Positions 1 through 8,758 of a stretch of DNA of 11,950 nt are shown piece after piece. Numbering within the stretch: the stretch's first letter is position 1; the number at the start of each line of letters is the position of its first letter. Position numbers and translations under genes: made by a program. The DNA is from an uncultured Porphyromonadaceae bacterium (GTDB lineage: Bacteria; Bacteroidota; Bacteroidia; Bacteroidales; Muribaculaceae). The stretch lies in contig CAMWLX010000068.1 in assembly GCA_947175225.1 (NCBI GenBank), positions 1-11,950 of the forward strand, written 5' to 3'. The notes below the pieces were generated by a model, which made no database searches, was not told the origin of the DNA, and was given only the letters and a program-made list of their open reading frames with translations.

Positions 1-10
1 ATATAGTTCT

Positions 11-3000
11 ATGAAAGAGATTACACTAATCGCTAATACCGGATTACAATTTATATGTAATGAAATCGAATTTAATCCTTCTGAAACAATTCAAGTAGGT
101 GAATCTCCAACTCCAACATTATATTTTGCTGAGTACCCAAGTGGAGAACCCAATGTAAATTGCTTTGAACTTGCATATCCGTATCAAAACAACAGCTATC
201 TTGTAAGTGAATTAAGAGAACAGGGATGTGTAAAACAAGTTTCAAACATATTAGGGGATGAAAAGGATTTGCTTGATATCGCCGGTCAACCCGTCATTGA
301 CCGAAAAAAGATCAATGATAATACACTTTATTCAATCCCTCGAAATCAATGTTATGGAGAATATAATATTGAAGGATCTTTTCAATTGTTTGACAACGAA
401 GGTAATTCTTTTACTCCATTTCAACGCATTCTTGGAAAATGGATTCCTGTACCAATGTTTTTATTTGAAAATGATGAAACTTTTGACTGCACTCCTACAG
501 AGTGGTGTCGACTAAGGATTGATGAAATAGAAAAAGGTAAGAAAACGAATCGGTATCGTCTTACATGGGCTTTTGACACAGCAAAAAATTGTGATGAGTA
601 TGATAAAATTCTCCCCGAATTTCCAGAAAATACTAAATATCTTCAATATAGTGTCTGTAATCGTATTTCTCAATATATCGCATTTTTAGATGAAAATGAT
701 TGGGTAAGCAACTATATGGCACAACTAATATTTGGACAGGATGTAATGCCTGCTTATCCTGTAGGAAATTTTATTCAGCGTTGTCGCCATATGGGTTTTT
801 ATATCTCTCTTTTTACTCAGTTGAGGTTAATCCCTGGTGCATGTCCTGTAGTAAAATTATTTAACGATGATCTTACTCCGATAAGTGTAGACCTGGTCTT
901 GGACATTGGGAATTCTCGTACATGTGGGGTTATCTATGAGGATCATGACTTAACTAAAGGAACTCTTCTTTCACTTACAGATATACAAGAACCCTGGCGC
1001 AACTATAGCGGATCATTTGATATGCGTTTGGCATTTCATCGAACTGAATTTGGCGAAGACAACATGGGCCTTGGAAATGTTTTTGGTTGGCGTAGCTTTG
1101 TCCGAGTAGGAGAAGAGGCTCACCGTCTTATTGCATGCGAACAAAAAAATAACGGTCAAAGTGCAAGGTTAACCCACCATTCAAGTCCAAAGAGGTATTT
1201 ATGGGATTCTGAGCCATTTTCAGGAAAATGGGAATTTTTACTGACTACCAGCGAACCAGTCGCTCCTCAGAGAGATACAGTATATGTAAAGTTTCTAAGC
1301 GAACAGCTTAAAGTTGATGGAACATTCCGTCTGCCCCAAGATACTCTTGGTGACATTCAAAGTGAAGGAAGTTCTTTCTCTCGAAGATCATTAATGACAA
1401 TGGTCATGATTGAAATACTTCAGCAAGCTATGTTGCAAATCAATTCATATAACTACAGGGATATTGAGACTGGTCGAGGAAATGAAGATCGTAAGAGGGT
1501 AATAGAGAATATCATTGTCACGTGTCCCACAGCCATGTCGCAGGAAGAACAAATAATATTAAGGAAATGTGCACATGACGCGATGATTGCAATAATTAGA
1601 AGTCGTGATCCTGAGGTGCTTTTTACAGATTATGTGGCCGAAGAATGGGAGGATATGGTGTCAATAGTTCCTTCGGAATCTGACCTGAGAATAACTCGTC
1701 AAGAAATGTTTGATAAAAAAGTAGAATGGGGTTTTGACGAGGCTACTTGTTGTCAGATGGTCTATCTTTACAGTGAAATTGTTGACCGTTATCGTGGAGA
1801 TGGTAGGAAATTGATAGAGGCTAAAGGTCATATAAGACCTGAATTCAAGAATGATGGATACGAGAAAAGTAGCCTCACCATTGGATCCATAGATATTGGA
1901 GCCGGAACTACGGACTTGATGATATGTTCCTACCAATATGATCAGCAAGCAAACAGCAGTACATTGACCCCGATTCCATTATTCTGGGATAGTTTCAATT
2001 TAGCCGGTGATGATCTTCTCAGAGAGATTGTTCTAAGGGTTGTTCTTCGAGATCCTTCTCCTACAGGGAAGCCAATTCCCGGGTATGGTAGTATCTACAA
2101 CGCCATTCTCTGTAATATGGCAGGAGCGAGACTTAATAATCTTCGTGATGATGAATATGAATATCTGTCTGAAGCTGCTAAGGCTAAAGTTGTGGGATTC
2201 TTTAGTAATGATGCACCTGCTTTGACAGAACTCGACAGGATTATGCGCAATGATTTCAATGTTCAAGTTTCAGTCCCCATAGCTCAAAAGATGATGGATA
2301 TGATGAAGAATCTTGAGGTCGCTCGAGATGTAACTTATGAGGAAATTTTTGCGAATAATCCACCTTCTCCTCATTTGTTAGAGTATTTCGATAAACGTTT
2401 TGGAATCCAAATCCAATCATTAAGATGGAATTATTCTCCTGAAATAATAACCGAGTGTATTCGAAGTCGTATTGAACCTCTCCTTAAACAACTTTCAATC
2501 ATACTGCATTCATATCAGGTCGATGTAGTTCTTTTAGCAGGACGACCTACATCTTTGGAAGCCATCACAGACCTGTTTCTCGAATTCTTCCCGGTTTCTC
2601 CAGACAGATTAATCAGACTTCTTCCACGAAATGATAATCTGCTGAGTAGTCAGAAAAAGTGGAATTGTTATAAAGTTGGTCGTTGGTTTCCTTCCAGCGA
2701 CTCCATGGGATATTTTCTGGATCTTAAACCAGTGGTTGCAGTTGGAGCTGTAGTCGCATATAAAGGAGAACACGGTTTTCTTCCTAATTTTAATTTGGAT
2801 ATGAGCAAAATGAGGAAGCGTATGACTTCAACAGCAAATTTCATAGGAAGTCTCGATATTTCAAATGACCGTATTCATAGTGAGGATATAATGCTATCGC
2901 CGGATAAGAGTACTTTCAGTTTCACGTGTTCACTTAACGGACGACCTTTTTATTTAGGTTGTAAGCAGATCAATACTGAATATTATCAATCCAGGCCTCT

Positions 3001-3244
3001 ATATGTAGTAAAAGTCAAAACAGGAGAATCAACACGTGGTTATGATCTTAGTAGAGTTAGAGTTACTATTAATCGTGTTTTCTCACAAAATAAGGAATTG
3101 CTGACACTCCAGAACGCAATTGATAGAAATAATCAACCAATAACAGATCTTCTGGAATTGTCGATTCAATCTATTGTACTTCCAGATTGTAATGGAGCAA
3201 CCGGTAGTTATTGGCTTGATAATGGAGCATTTTCCTTTAATTAA
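11..3244 (+). CDS. srfB: SrfB-like protein with actin/Hsp70-fold (ASKHA) ATPase motifs
   Basis: A 1077-residue protein, about the size of SrfB family members (roughly 1000 residues). Three nucleotide-binding motifs of the actin/Hsp70 fold occur in the right order. Phosphate-1 is DIGNSRT at 298-304, phosphate-2 is DIGAGTTD at 628-635, and an adenosine-type motif VVLLAGRPTS lies at 839-848. A connect-2-like stretch, PVVAVGAVVAY, follows at 907-917. The sequence VDLVLDIGNSRTCG is what I associate with SrfB. The 330 residues between the phosphate motifs imply large insertions compared with Hsp70. About 290 residues precede the ATPase core and 160 follow it. No signal peptide or membrane segment is seen, so it is probably cytoplasmic. 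SrfB is known only as a 'virulence factor' linked to SrfC; its biochemistry is unsettled, and ATP binding is inferred. The start at base 11 is the first ATG in frame. Only ten bases precede it, so the upstream context is unknown. Confidence 0.82.
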   Translation: MKEITLIANTGLQFICNEIEFNPSETIQVGESPTPTLYFAEYPSGEPNVNCFELAYPYQNNSYLVSELREQGCVKQVSNILGDEKDLLDIAGQPVIDRKKINDNTLYSIPRNQCYGEYNIEGSFQLFDNEGNSFTPFQRILGKWIPVPMFLFENDETFDCTPTEWCRLRIDEIEKGKKTNRYRLTWAFDTAKNCDEYDKILPEFPENTKYLQYSVCNRISQYIAFLDENDWVSNYMAQLIFGQDVMPAYPVGNFIQRCRHMGFYISLFTQLRLIPGACPVVKLFNDDLTPISVDLVLDIGNSRTCGVIYEDHDLTKGTLLSLTDIQEPWRNYSGSFDMRLAFHRTEFGEDNMGLGNVFGWRSFVRVGEEAHRLIACEQKNNGQSARLTHHSSPKRYLWDSEPFSGKWEFLLTTSEPVAPQRDTVYVKFLSEQLKVDGTFRLPQDTLGDIQSEGSSFSRRSLMTMVMIEILQQAMLQINSYNYRDIETGRGNEDRKRVIENIIVTCPTAMSQEEQIILRKCAHDAMIAIIRSRDPEVLFTDYVAEEWEDMVSIVPSESDLRITRQEMFDKKVEWGFDEATCCQMVYLYSEIVDRYRGDGRKLIEAKGHIRPEFKNDGYEKSSLTIGSIDIGAGTTDLMICSYQYDQQANSSTLTPIPLFWDSFNLAGDDLLREIVLRVVLRDPSPTGKPIPGYGSIYNAILCNMAGARLNNLRDDEYEYLSEAAKAKVVGFFSNDAPALTELDRIMRNDFNVQVSVPIAQKMMDMMKNLEVARDVTYEEIFANNPPSPHLLEYFDKRFGIQIQSLRWNYSPEIITECIRSRIEPLLKQLSIILHSYQVDVVLLAGRPTSLEAITDLFLEFFPVSPDRLIRLLPRNDNLLSSQKKWNCYKVGRWFPSSDSMGYFLDLKPVVAVGAVVAYKGEHGFLPNFNLDMSKMRKRMTSTANFIGSLDISNDRIHSEDIMLSPDKSTFSFTCSLNGRPFYLGCKQINTEYYQSRPLYVVKVKTGESTRGYDLSRVRVTINRVFSQNKELLTLQNAIDRNNQPITDLLELSIQSIVLPDCNGATGSYWLDNGAFSFN

Positions 3245-3250
3245 GAAACA

Positions 3251-3256
3251 AGGTGG
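3251..3256 (+). promoter_or_regulatory. Shine-Dalgarno-like site of the srfC-like gene
   Basis: AGGTGG sits four bases before the ATG at 3261, slightly closer than the usual spacing. It is the only clear purine-rich ribosome-binding site in the window; the other starts are preceded by A/T-rich sequence. It supports 3261 over the in-frame upstream ATG at 3174. Confidence 0.45.
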
Positions 3257-3260
3257 AATT

Positions 3261-6233
3261 ATGATAACAAAAAAAAATGTAAATAAGCTGCAAGAGGCTA
3301 TAGACCAGGTATCTCAAATGATAGACTGGACTAATGAAAATACCCAGTCGGGGAAGAAACTTTCATTAGTAAAGGAGTTGGTAAAGGCACGTCGCTGTAT
3401 GAAACGCATCTACAATGCCATGATTGACAATCCCTCAATAGCCGCATATGGAGAAAGTCAGCAAGGGAAGTCATATATTATATCAAGTCTACTTGGTACT
3501 AAAGAGGGACTATTAATGGTGCCCGATGATGACGGGAATATGATTGATTTTCGAAATAACTGCAACAATATCACTGATGAACAAGAGAGCACAGGAGTTG
3601 TCACGAGATTTACTTCGACAGATTTTATACAGAATCCTCGTTTTCCAGTGATGCTGAAACTTTTTTCTATTTCAGATTTTGTCACACTTTTATCCGATAG
3701 TTTCATGAAGGACATTACCGGATACGTACCATATAATGAAAATGATTTAAAAGGGATATCCGGACGTATTGCCGAACAATACAGTGACCGACCAATAATA
3801 AAAGAAAATCCTTTGACAGAAGATGATATAGAGGATATAGAAGATTATCTTTCTAAACATAATCCGGTCACAACTGCAGTTTATGTAAGTTCTGGTTATT
3901 TCGACACGTTGTGTACAATTATAAGAAATGTTCCACTGAATGAATGGGTGAATGTTTTTTCTCCATTGTGGAAATGTAACGAAACATACAATGCGCTATT
4001 TTCATTGTATGTGGCGGCTCTGAAAAATATGGATTTTAATGATAAGGTTTACATATCGATAAAGCCAGTACTCAACGACAACAATGATGGTGCTTCTACT
4101 CTTATGTGTGTAGATGTGCTTAATCTTGTTAGAGACTCCATAGAAATAATGAAAGGAAGCTCGGATTCTCAAACGTCGTTGCTTACTGGTATAACAACGA
4201 AAGTGCTTCTTCCTTCGGGAAGAGAGGTTAATCTAAATAAAGGGCTTTTAAGTGCAATGACAGCTGAGGCAGTTTATCATATAGACTCAAGTGTATTGGA
4301 GGATGATGTAGTTTTTAATTTGGATCACATCAGAGCTTCTCAATCACGCACTGCAGAGGAAAATATGGCAATGATGCGTAATGCCGGATTTGGTCAATCA
4401 TTCAAGAAAAGTTTCTTAAAAAGCGTTGATTTACTTGACTTTCCCGGGGCACGCGGTCGAGATCTTGGTTATCGGCCTTCTGAAATTCTTAAGCAAATCG
4501 TAAAATTACTTTTACGAAGTAAGGTAAGTTATTTATTTAACAAATATAGTGAAGAATACCGCTTAAGCATATTGATGTTCTGTCATACATATAAGAATAC
4601 TACACCTAATTTGGTGGCTCCCATCCTAAATGAATGGGTTAATACATACATTGGATCCGATGCAAAGTCAAGAGAAGAGAATCTGATAGAATATGATGTC
4701 CCACCCTTGTTTCTTGTATCCACATTCTACAATATGGACTTAGTGATTAAAAACACAATAGACACAAAGATATGGGAAAGACGTTTTGGAACCATTTGGT
4801 ATTCTGAGGTTATTGACCATGAGTCTAATAAGTGGTTTGACGAGTGGTTGCCTAATAAAAAATTTGATAATACGTTTCTTCTCCGAGATTATTTCTTTAG
4901 TAGCGATTCCCATGATAAGGGTAATCGATTATTCCACGGATATCCCGGTCCAGAGACTGAAGAATTAAAAGTACAGGAGCGAGCAGAATTGAAGGAGATA
5001 TTTTTACGCGATAAACATATAAATATATTTTTTAGTAATCCAGAGCTTGCATGGAATGTGGCCTCAACAGTCGGCAATGATGGTTCCTACTATATGCTTA
5101 AGCGTTTGGCATCAGCAAGCGAGAAAGCATCCAGCGCCAGAGAAAAGAAATTCAATAAGGAACTCGCTCAGCTTACAGACAGTGTAAATGCCATCATAAA
5201 ATCTGAGTATCACGATGAAACTGAAGCTCAGCTCTTAGAGAAGAATATCCGTACGGGGAAGAGATTTAAGTTTTCACTTTTAGGTTGTTATGAAGAGAGT
5301 CCAGAATTCTTTGGACAACTTATACAGTTTCTACAGGTCAATAGCGGATATTTGGCATCTTTCTTTTCTAATATAATACACAGTCGAAAAATTCAAGATC
5401 AAACTAAGATTCAAAAATATGAATCTTTGATCAGGGCGGTTGAAGAAGCCGGATATAATTTTAATTCGGATGATACTGAAGAAGGTTTTAAAGAAAATAT
5501 GGAAATATTAAAGTCCGTTTTTGGTATAAACGGACCGAATGACCCATTGCTTAAAGGATGCGATCTGAAAATTTTATTCAGTTCTACCTATAAGAGGAAC
5601 TGTAGCCCAAGTATGGTATTGGCTGAGGCTTTTGTCAATCATTGGGGGGATTACCTCATGAAGCAAGAAAACAGTATTGCTTTCACTCGAGCTGGTTTTG
5701 ATACAGTATTATTCTCTGACTTTGTTGAGAATATTGTCAAGATGATGAAAAAGGTGGAGTTGACCAAACATATCTCTAATTCTATCAAAGAATATGTGGA
5801 TTACGCGCCAGCTATTGCTCCACAAAATGAGGCAATGATTGCCGATATAGCTTCGAGTGTATACAATGATTTTGTAATGGATATGGGCTATTCGTTGCTT
5901 TCTTATGAAGATAAAGAGCGTGTTGAAAAGAATATCGAGCTTTATAAGCTTCCATCAATTATCACGGATGAAATGTTTTATCAACCCATCAATAGTGATG
6001 AAGAGCAATTAAACTATCTCTTCAGCCAACTTGAAATGCTTAATGAAGGAGAAGGAGGACAGCTTACGAAATTGCCATCTTATGTCAATATGCGTCGGTG
6101 GCTTGCATTTGTAATTATGTCATTTGCACTTGCGTATGAAGCAGGCAATTATAATGTAGAAGCGAATCGGCTTCTTGGAAAACTTCTGGCCAGATTCGAT
6201 ACAAGTCGGAACGCTATAAAGGCATCCATCTAA
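3261..6233 (+). CDS. srfC: SrfC-like P-loop protein with dynamin-like GTPase motifs
   Basis: A 990-residue protein from the chosen start. A P-loop, GESQQGKS, lies at 64-71. A G2-like STGVVTRFT at 110-118 and a G3 motif DFPG at 393-396 follow, the latter after the hydrophobic strand VDLL. A candidate G4 position is FLVSTFYNMD at 484-493, where the usual [NT]KxD is degenerate. This order fits dynamin-like or TRAFAC GTPases, but about 275 residues separate G2 from G3. Residues from roughly 610 onward look helical, ending in a conserved-looking stretch starting at W947. The family call (SrfC, 'putative virulence factor') rests on the P-loop type, size and position directly after the srfB-like gene. 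The frame is open from an ATG at 3174, but that start overlaps the previous gene by 71 bases. The ATG at 3261 lies 16 bases after that gene's stop and has a purine-rich AGGTGG just upstream, so I prefer it. GTP use is inferred; ATP cannot be excluded. Confidence 0.75.
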   Translation: MITKKNVNKLQEAIDQVSQMIDWTNENTQSGKKLSLVKELVKARRCMKRIYNAMIDNPSIAAYGESQQGKSYIISSLLGTKEGLLMVPDDDGNMIDFRNNCNNITDEQESTGVVTRFTSTDFIQNPRFPVMLKLFSISDFVTLLSDSFMKDITGYVPYNENDLKGISGRIAEQYSDRPIIKENPLTEDDIEDIEDYLSKHNPVTTAVYVSSGYFDTLCTIIRNVPLNEWVNVFSPLWKCNETYNALFSLYVAALKNMDFNDKVYISIKPVLNDNNDGASTLMCVDVLNLVRDSIEIMKGSSDSQTSLLTGITTKVLLPSGREVNLNKGLLSAMTAEAVYHIDSSVLEDDVVFNLDHIRASQSRTAEENMAMMRNAGFGQSFKKSFLKSVDLLDFPGARGRDLGYRPSEILKQIVKLLLRSKVSYLFNKYSEEYRLSILMFCHTYKNTTPNLVAPILNEWVNTYIGSDAKSREENLIEYDVPPLFLVSTFYNMDLVIKNTIDTKIWERRFGTIWYSEVIDHESNKWFDEWLPNKKFDNTFLLRDYFFSSDSHDKGNRLFHGYPGPETEELKVQERAELKEIFLRDKHINIFFSNPELAWNVASTVGNDGSYYMLKRLASASEKASSAREKKFNKELAQLTDSVNAIIKSEYHDETEAQLLEKNIRTGKRFKFSLLGCYEESPEFFGQLIQFLQVNSGYLASFFSNIIHSRKIQDQTKIQKYESLIRAVEEAGYNFNSDDTEEGFKENMEILKSVFGINGPNDPLLKGCDLKILFSSTYKRNCSPSMVLAEAFVNHWGDYLMKQENSIAFTRAGFDTVLFSDFVENIVKMMKKVELTKHISNSIKEYVDYAPAIAPQNEAMIADIASSVYNDFVMDMGYSLLSYEDKERVEKNIELYKLPSIITDEMFYQPINSDEEQLNYLFSQLEMLNEGEGGQLTKLPSYVNMRRWLAFVIMSFALAYEAGNYNVEANRLLGKLLARFDTSRNAIKASI

Positions 6234-6244
6234 AGATCAATTAA

Positions 6245-7795
6245 ATGTCTTCTGAAAATAATGACAATATGGGCTTCGGCTTCTTTTGGACTATTGTTTT
6301 AGGTTTGTGTCTCTTTGCCGTGATAATGGCTATTCTTATGGGGCTGTTTGGCAACCATGATTATGATCGAAATCCAATTTCCAGACAATTTGATCCAACC
6401 GATCCGTCACTTCCGTATCCATATAATCCCACTGATCCTACAGAGGGGGGGCGTTTTCCGAGTCCACAAAATCCTTCTCTTCCAATAACGCCCCTTCCGC
6501 CAGGACAAGGTGGAGGTACCATTTATCCGATAGATCCCGGTGATATTATTTTTGATCCCGGTGATTCATTGATTACGATTGTAGGTAACAGAATCAATGT
6601 GTTGCTTGAGAAAGAAAATGAAAATACCGGCAAAGCATTTATGTCAGAATTCAAACGCCTTTATCCCCAAGATGATTATGCATTTATATATTTTGACACA
6701 CTTTCCTATAGAATGCAACTTAAAATTCCTGAGAATAAACGACAATTCTTGAAGGATAATTTAAATGCACAGATGCCTGAATTTGATTTCTTGCTTTTTG
6801 ATGAGGAGGTATTCGGATTATCTTATAATCCATCTGATCCGGATTTCTCCAGTAAGTCAAAGTCTTGGTATTTCGACGCAATTAATGTTCCGAAAGCCTG
6901 GAATACTACAAAAGGAGATTCTACGATCATAGTTGCGGTTGTAGATAACGGTTTTGATCTAAATCATCCGGAATTTAAAGGCAAGATAGTAAAACCTATG
7001 AATATTCCAGAGAGGAACACTCACATTTATCCAATAATCGAAAATGATGGAACTGATCACGGCACTCACGTTGCTGCTACAGCTATAGGTGGAATAGATA
7101 ATGGAACAGGGGTGAGCGGAATAGCCCCTTTATGTAAATTTATGCCCGTGCAGGTGGCAACATCAGATGGAACAATGTTGAGTACTTCTATTATTGATGG
7201 TATTCTATATGCAATATATAATGGAGCTTCTGTCATAAATGTATCTTTAGGACCCTACGTTCCTGATTGGTTCAGGGCACTTCCCGTTGCCAGCCAACAA
7301 AGCTACATATCTCATCAAGATCAAAGATTGTCTAAAGTATGGGAACGAATTTACGAAATTGCTGATAAGCATGGTTGCACTATAGTCGTTGCGGCGGGAA
7401 ATGAAAATGTACTTTCAGGGTTTGCTTCAAAAGCAAGAAATGACCGGGTAATCGTAGTATCGGCTATCGATCAAAATCGTAATAAAGCAGACTTCAGCAA
7501 CTATGGAGATTTTCCTGGGTGGCCAACCAACTATAGTACGGTTTCAGCCCCAGGTGTGAACATATATAATGCCATTAATAGAAATAGATATGCAACCATG
7601 CAAGGAACAAGTATGGCTTCTCCTGTAGTTGCAGGAAGTGTAGCACTTATCAAAAGCATTAATCCCAAGTTGAATACTAAGGATATTATTCAAATCCTGA
7701 AGCAGTCAGGATTGAAACTTTCGGATCCTGTTGGTCCCATGATTCAGCTTGATAAAGCTATTACATTAGCTAAACAATGGAAATCAAATAACTAA
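6245..7795 (+). CDS. Membrane-anchored subtilisin-like serine protease (S8 family)
   Basis: A 516-residue protein. One hydrophobic segment spans about 11-35. A linker rich in Pro, Asp and Gly follows (about 42-108), then a propeptide-like region (about 110-190), then the S8 catalytic domain (about 205-512). The catalytic set is complete: Asp234 in VAVVDNGFD, His272 in DHGTHVA, oxyanion Asn386 in VVAAGNEN and Ser456 in GTSMASP. It should therefore be an active endopeptidase, possibly made as a zymogen. The hydrophobic segment has no obvious signal-peptidase site, so it is more likely an anchor than a cleaved signal. Topology is unclear: the N-terminus carries acidic and no basic residues, so the positive-inside rule does not clearly put the protease outside. 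The gene starts 11 bases after the srfC-like stop and ends 10 bases before the next start, so it belongs to the same operon. The substrate is unknown; a partner encoded here is a reasonable guess. Confidence 0.92.
   Translation: MSSENNDNMGFGFFWTIVLGLCLFAVIMAILMGLFGNHDYDRNPISRQFDPTDPSLPYPYNPTDPTEGGRFPSPQNPSLPITPLPPGQGGGTIYPIDPGDIIFDPGDSLITIVGNRINVLLEKENENTGKAFMSEFKRLYPQDDYAFIYFDTLSYRMQLKIPENKRQFLKDNLNAQMPEFDFLLFDEEVFGLSYNPSDPDFSSKSKSWYFDAINVPKAWNTTKGDSTIIVAVVDNGFDLNHPEFKGKIVKPMNIPERNTHIYPIIENDGTDHGTHVAATAIGGIDNGTGVSGIAPLCKFMPVQVATSDGTMLSTSIIDGILYAIYNGASVINVSLGPYVPDWFRALPVASQQSYISHQDQRLSKVWERIYEIADKHGCTIVVAAGNENVLSGFASKARNDRVIVVSAIDQNRNKADFSNYGDFPGWPTNYSTVSAPGVNIYNAINRNRYATMQGTSMASPVVAGSVALIKSINPKLNTKDIIQILKQSGLKLSDPVGPMIQLDKAITLAKQWKSNN
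6445..6451 (+). repeat. Run of seven G within the protease linker
   Basis: Seven consecutive G bases encode parts of Glu67-Gly68-Gly69 in the linker, after the membrane segment and before the propeptide. Such a run stands out in AT-rich DNA. A slip of one base would separate the anchor from the protease. Confidence 0.6.
6533..6565 (+). repeat. Pair of 12-base direct repeats in the protease linker
   Basis: GATCCCGGTGAT occurs at 6533-6544 and again, exactly, at 6554-6565. The two copies encode the DPGD motifs at residues 97-100 and 104-107. A similar PTDP motif occurs twice at 51-54 and 62-65. The pattern suggests a low-complexity linker that grew by short duplications. Confidence 0.7.
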
Positions 7796-7805
7796 AAAAT
7801 AAAAA

Positions 7806-8738
7806 ATGAAAAGAAAAGATTGGATTTCGCTGATTGCTATCCTCATAATTATAGCAATTGCTGCTTTAGGCGAATTTATCAGTGTCCAAGGAGTCACTGC
7901 GATTGCACTGGGCAATATGTGGTATATACTTCCCATGATCATTTTACTGACAAGTGCTGTAATAATGGCTAAACGTAAGGGCAACCATAATAAATTGTTT
8001 AAATCTATTAGTTGGATATGCTTTGGTTTAAGCGTGGTTTTTCTATTCCTTTCTCTTGATAGTTTTATGCATTTTTTTAATGTACAAGATTCTTCAAAAA
8101 AGAAGCAATTGGCTGACAAGACAACCTTGGTGATGAATGATTTTTATAATATGTATAAAGCCTATAATGATGGGGTTACAAAGCGTAAAGACAATTACGA
8201 ATCAAAGCTGAAGACTGCCATACAATTAAATAATTCTTCACTGCTTAGAGAGATAGCCCCTATGCAAGCTAACTGGAGTCCAAAAGATTCAAAGCAATTC
8301 TCTAAAGATTGGGTTGAAAATGCCATGATGCCTACTTACAAAGCCTATTCCACAAGTTTTGACTCAATCTCCCCGAAAGTAAATGAAGCTATTATTCACA
8401 ATTTTAATATCTTTACAGCTGGAGGAGAATTTGTTTCTCTTCAAGAATTGTATAATCTTCATAAGCGAGCCTTATCTGAAAATTACAGAAAACTAAATCC
8501 CATTGAAGAACAGAATGACCAATCATATGAACTTGACTATGAAAATAGAGAAAGTGAGTGGAAAGATTCACAAGATATATTCTCGAAAAAGCAATTCAGT
8601 ATTACCGGATGCATTGTTTTTTTGATTTTGGCATTTTTGGGCAGTTTGACGTTTTTATGTGTTAAAGATGACTCAGTCAAGAAACCTCAGATGAGAAAAA
8701 ATGTGCAAAATGTATATGAATCAGGTCATAAATTGTAA
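7806..8738 (+). CDS. Unrecognised four-span membrane protein with a large soluble loop
   Basis: I do not recognise a family for this 310-residue protein. Hydrophobic segments lie at about 7-27, 38-55, 67-91 and 267-286. Basic residues at the N-terminus (MKRK), between segments 2 and 3 (AKRKGNHNK) and at the C-terminus (KKPQMRK) suggest that both ends and that loop are cytoplasmic. The roughly 175 residues between segments 3 and 4 would then lie outside the inner membrane. That loop is hydrophilic, rich in Lys, Asn, Asp and Tyr, and probably helical; it contains no cysteine and no catalytic motif that I can identify. The gene begins 10 bases after the protease stop, in an A-rich leader, and the next gene begins 20 bases after its own stop. 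A role as sensor, adaptor or membrane partner for the neighbouring protease is a guess from position and topology only. Confidence 0.85.
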   Translation: MKRKDWISLIAILIIIAIAALGEFISVQGVTAIALGNMWYILPMIILLTSAVIMAKRKGNHNKLFKSISWICFGLSVVFLFLSLDSFMHFFNVQDSSKKKQLADKTTLVMNDFYNMYKAYNDGVTKRKDNYESKLKTAIQLNNSSLLREIAPMQANWSPKDSKQFSKDWVENAMMPTYKAYSTSFDSISPKVNEAIIHNFNIFTAGGEFVSLQELYNLHKRALSENYRKLNPIEEQNDQSYELDYENRESEWKDSQDIFSKKQFSITGCIVFLILAFLGSLTFLCVKDDSVKKPQMRKNVQNVYESGHKL

Positions 8739-8758
8739 TTTTAAAGTTAAATAATATT

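Noticed and set aside
1661..2266. Two open frames on the - strand inside the srfB-like gene
   Set aside because: Both lie opposite well-conserved coding sequence, including the phosphate-2 region, and encode nothing recognisable; they are shadows of the gene.
11..3244. Calling the first gene an Hsp70/DnaK chaperone or FtsA because of DIGAGTTD
   Set aside because: The motif belongs to the whole ASKHA fold. The 330-residue gap between phosphate motifs, total length and lack of a recognisable substrate-binding domain do not fit DnaK or FtsA; the SrfB reading fits better.
3174..3260. An in-frame upstream start giving the SrfC-like protein 29 extra residues
   Set aside because: It would overlap the srfB-like gene by 71 bases, has no ribosome-binding site in view, and the added residues look like read-through of the neighbouring gene. 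The start at 3261 has the better spacing and site.
7784..8119. An open frame of 111 residues on the - strand
   Set aside because: It lies opposite the membrane segments of the four-span protein, which explains its hydrophobic composition. It has no independent start context and breaks an otherwise uniform operon.
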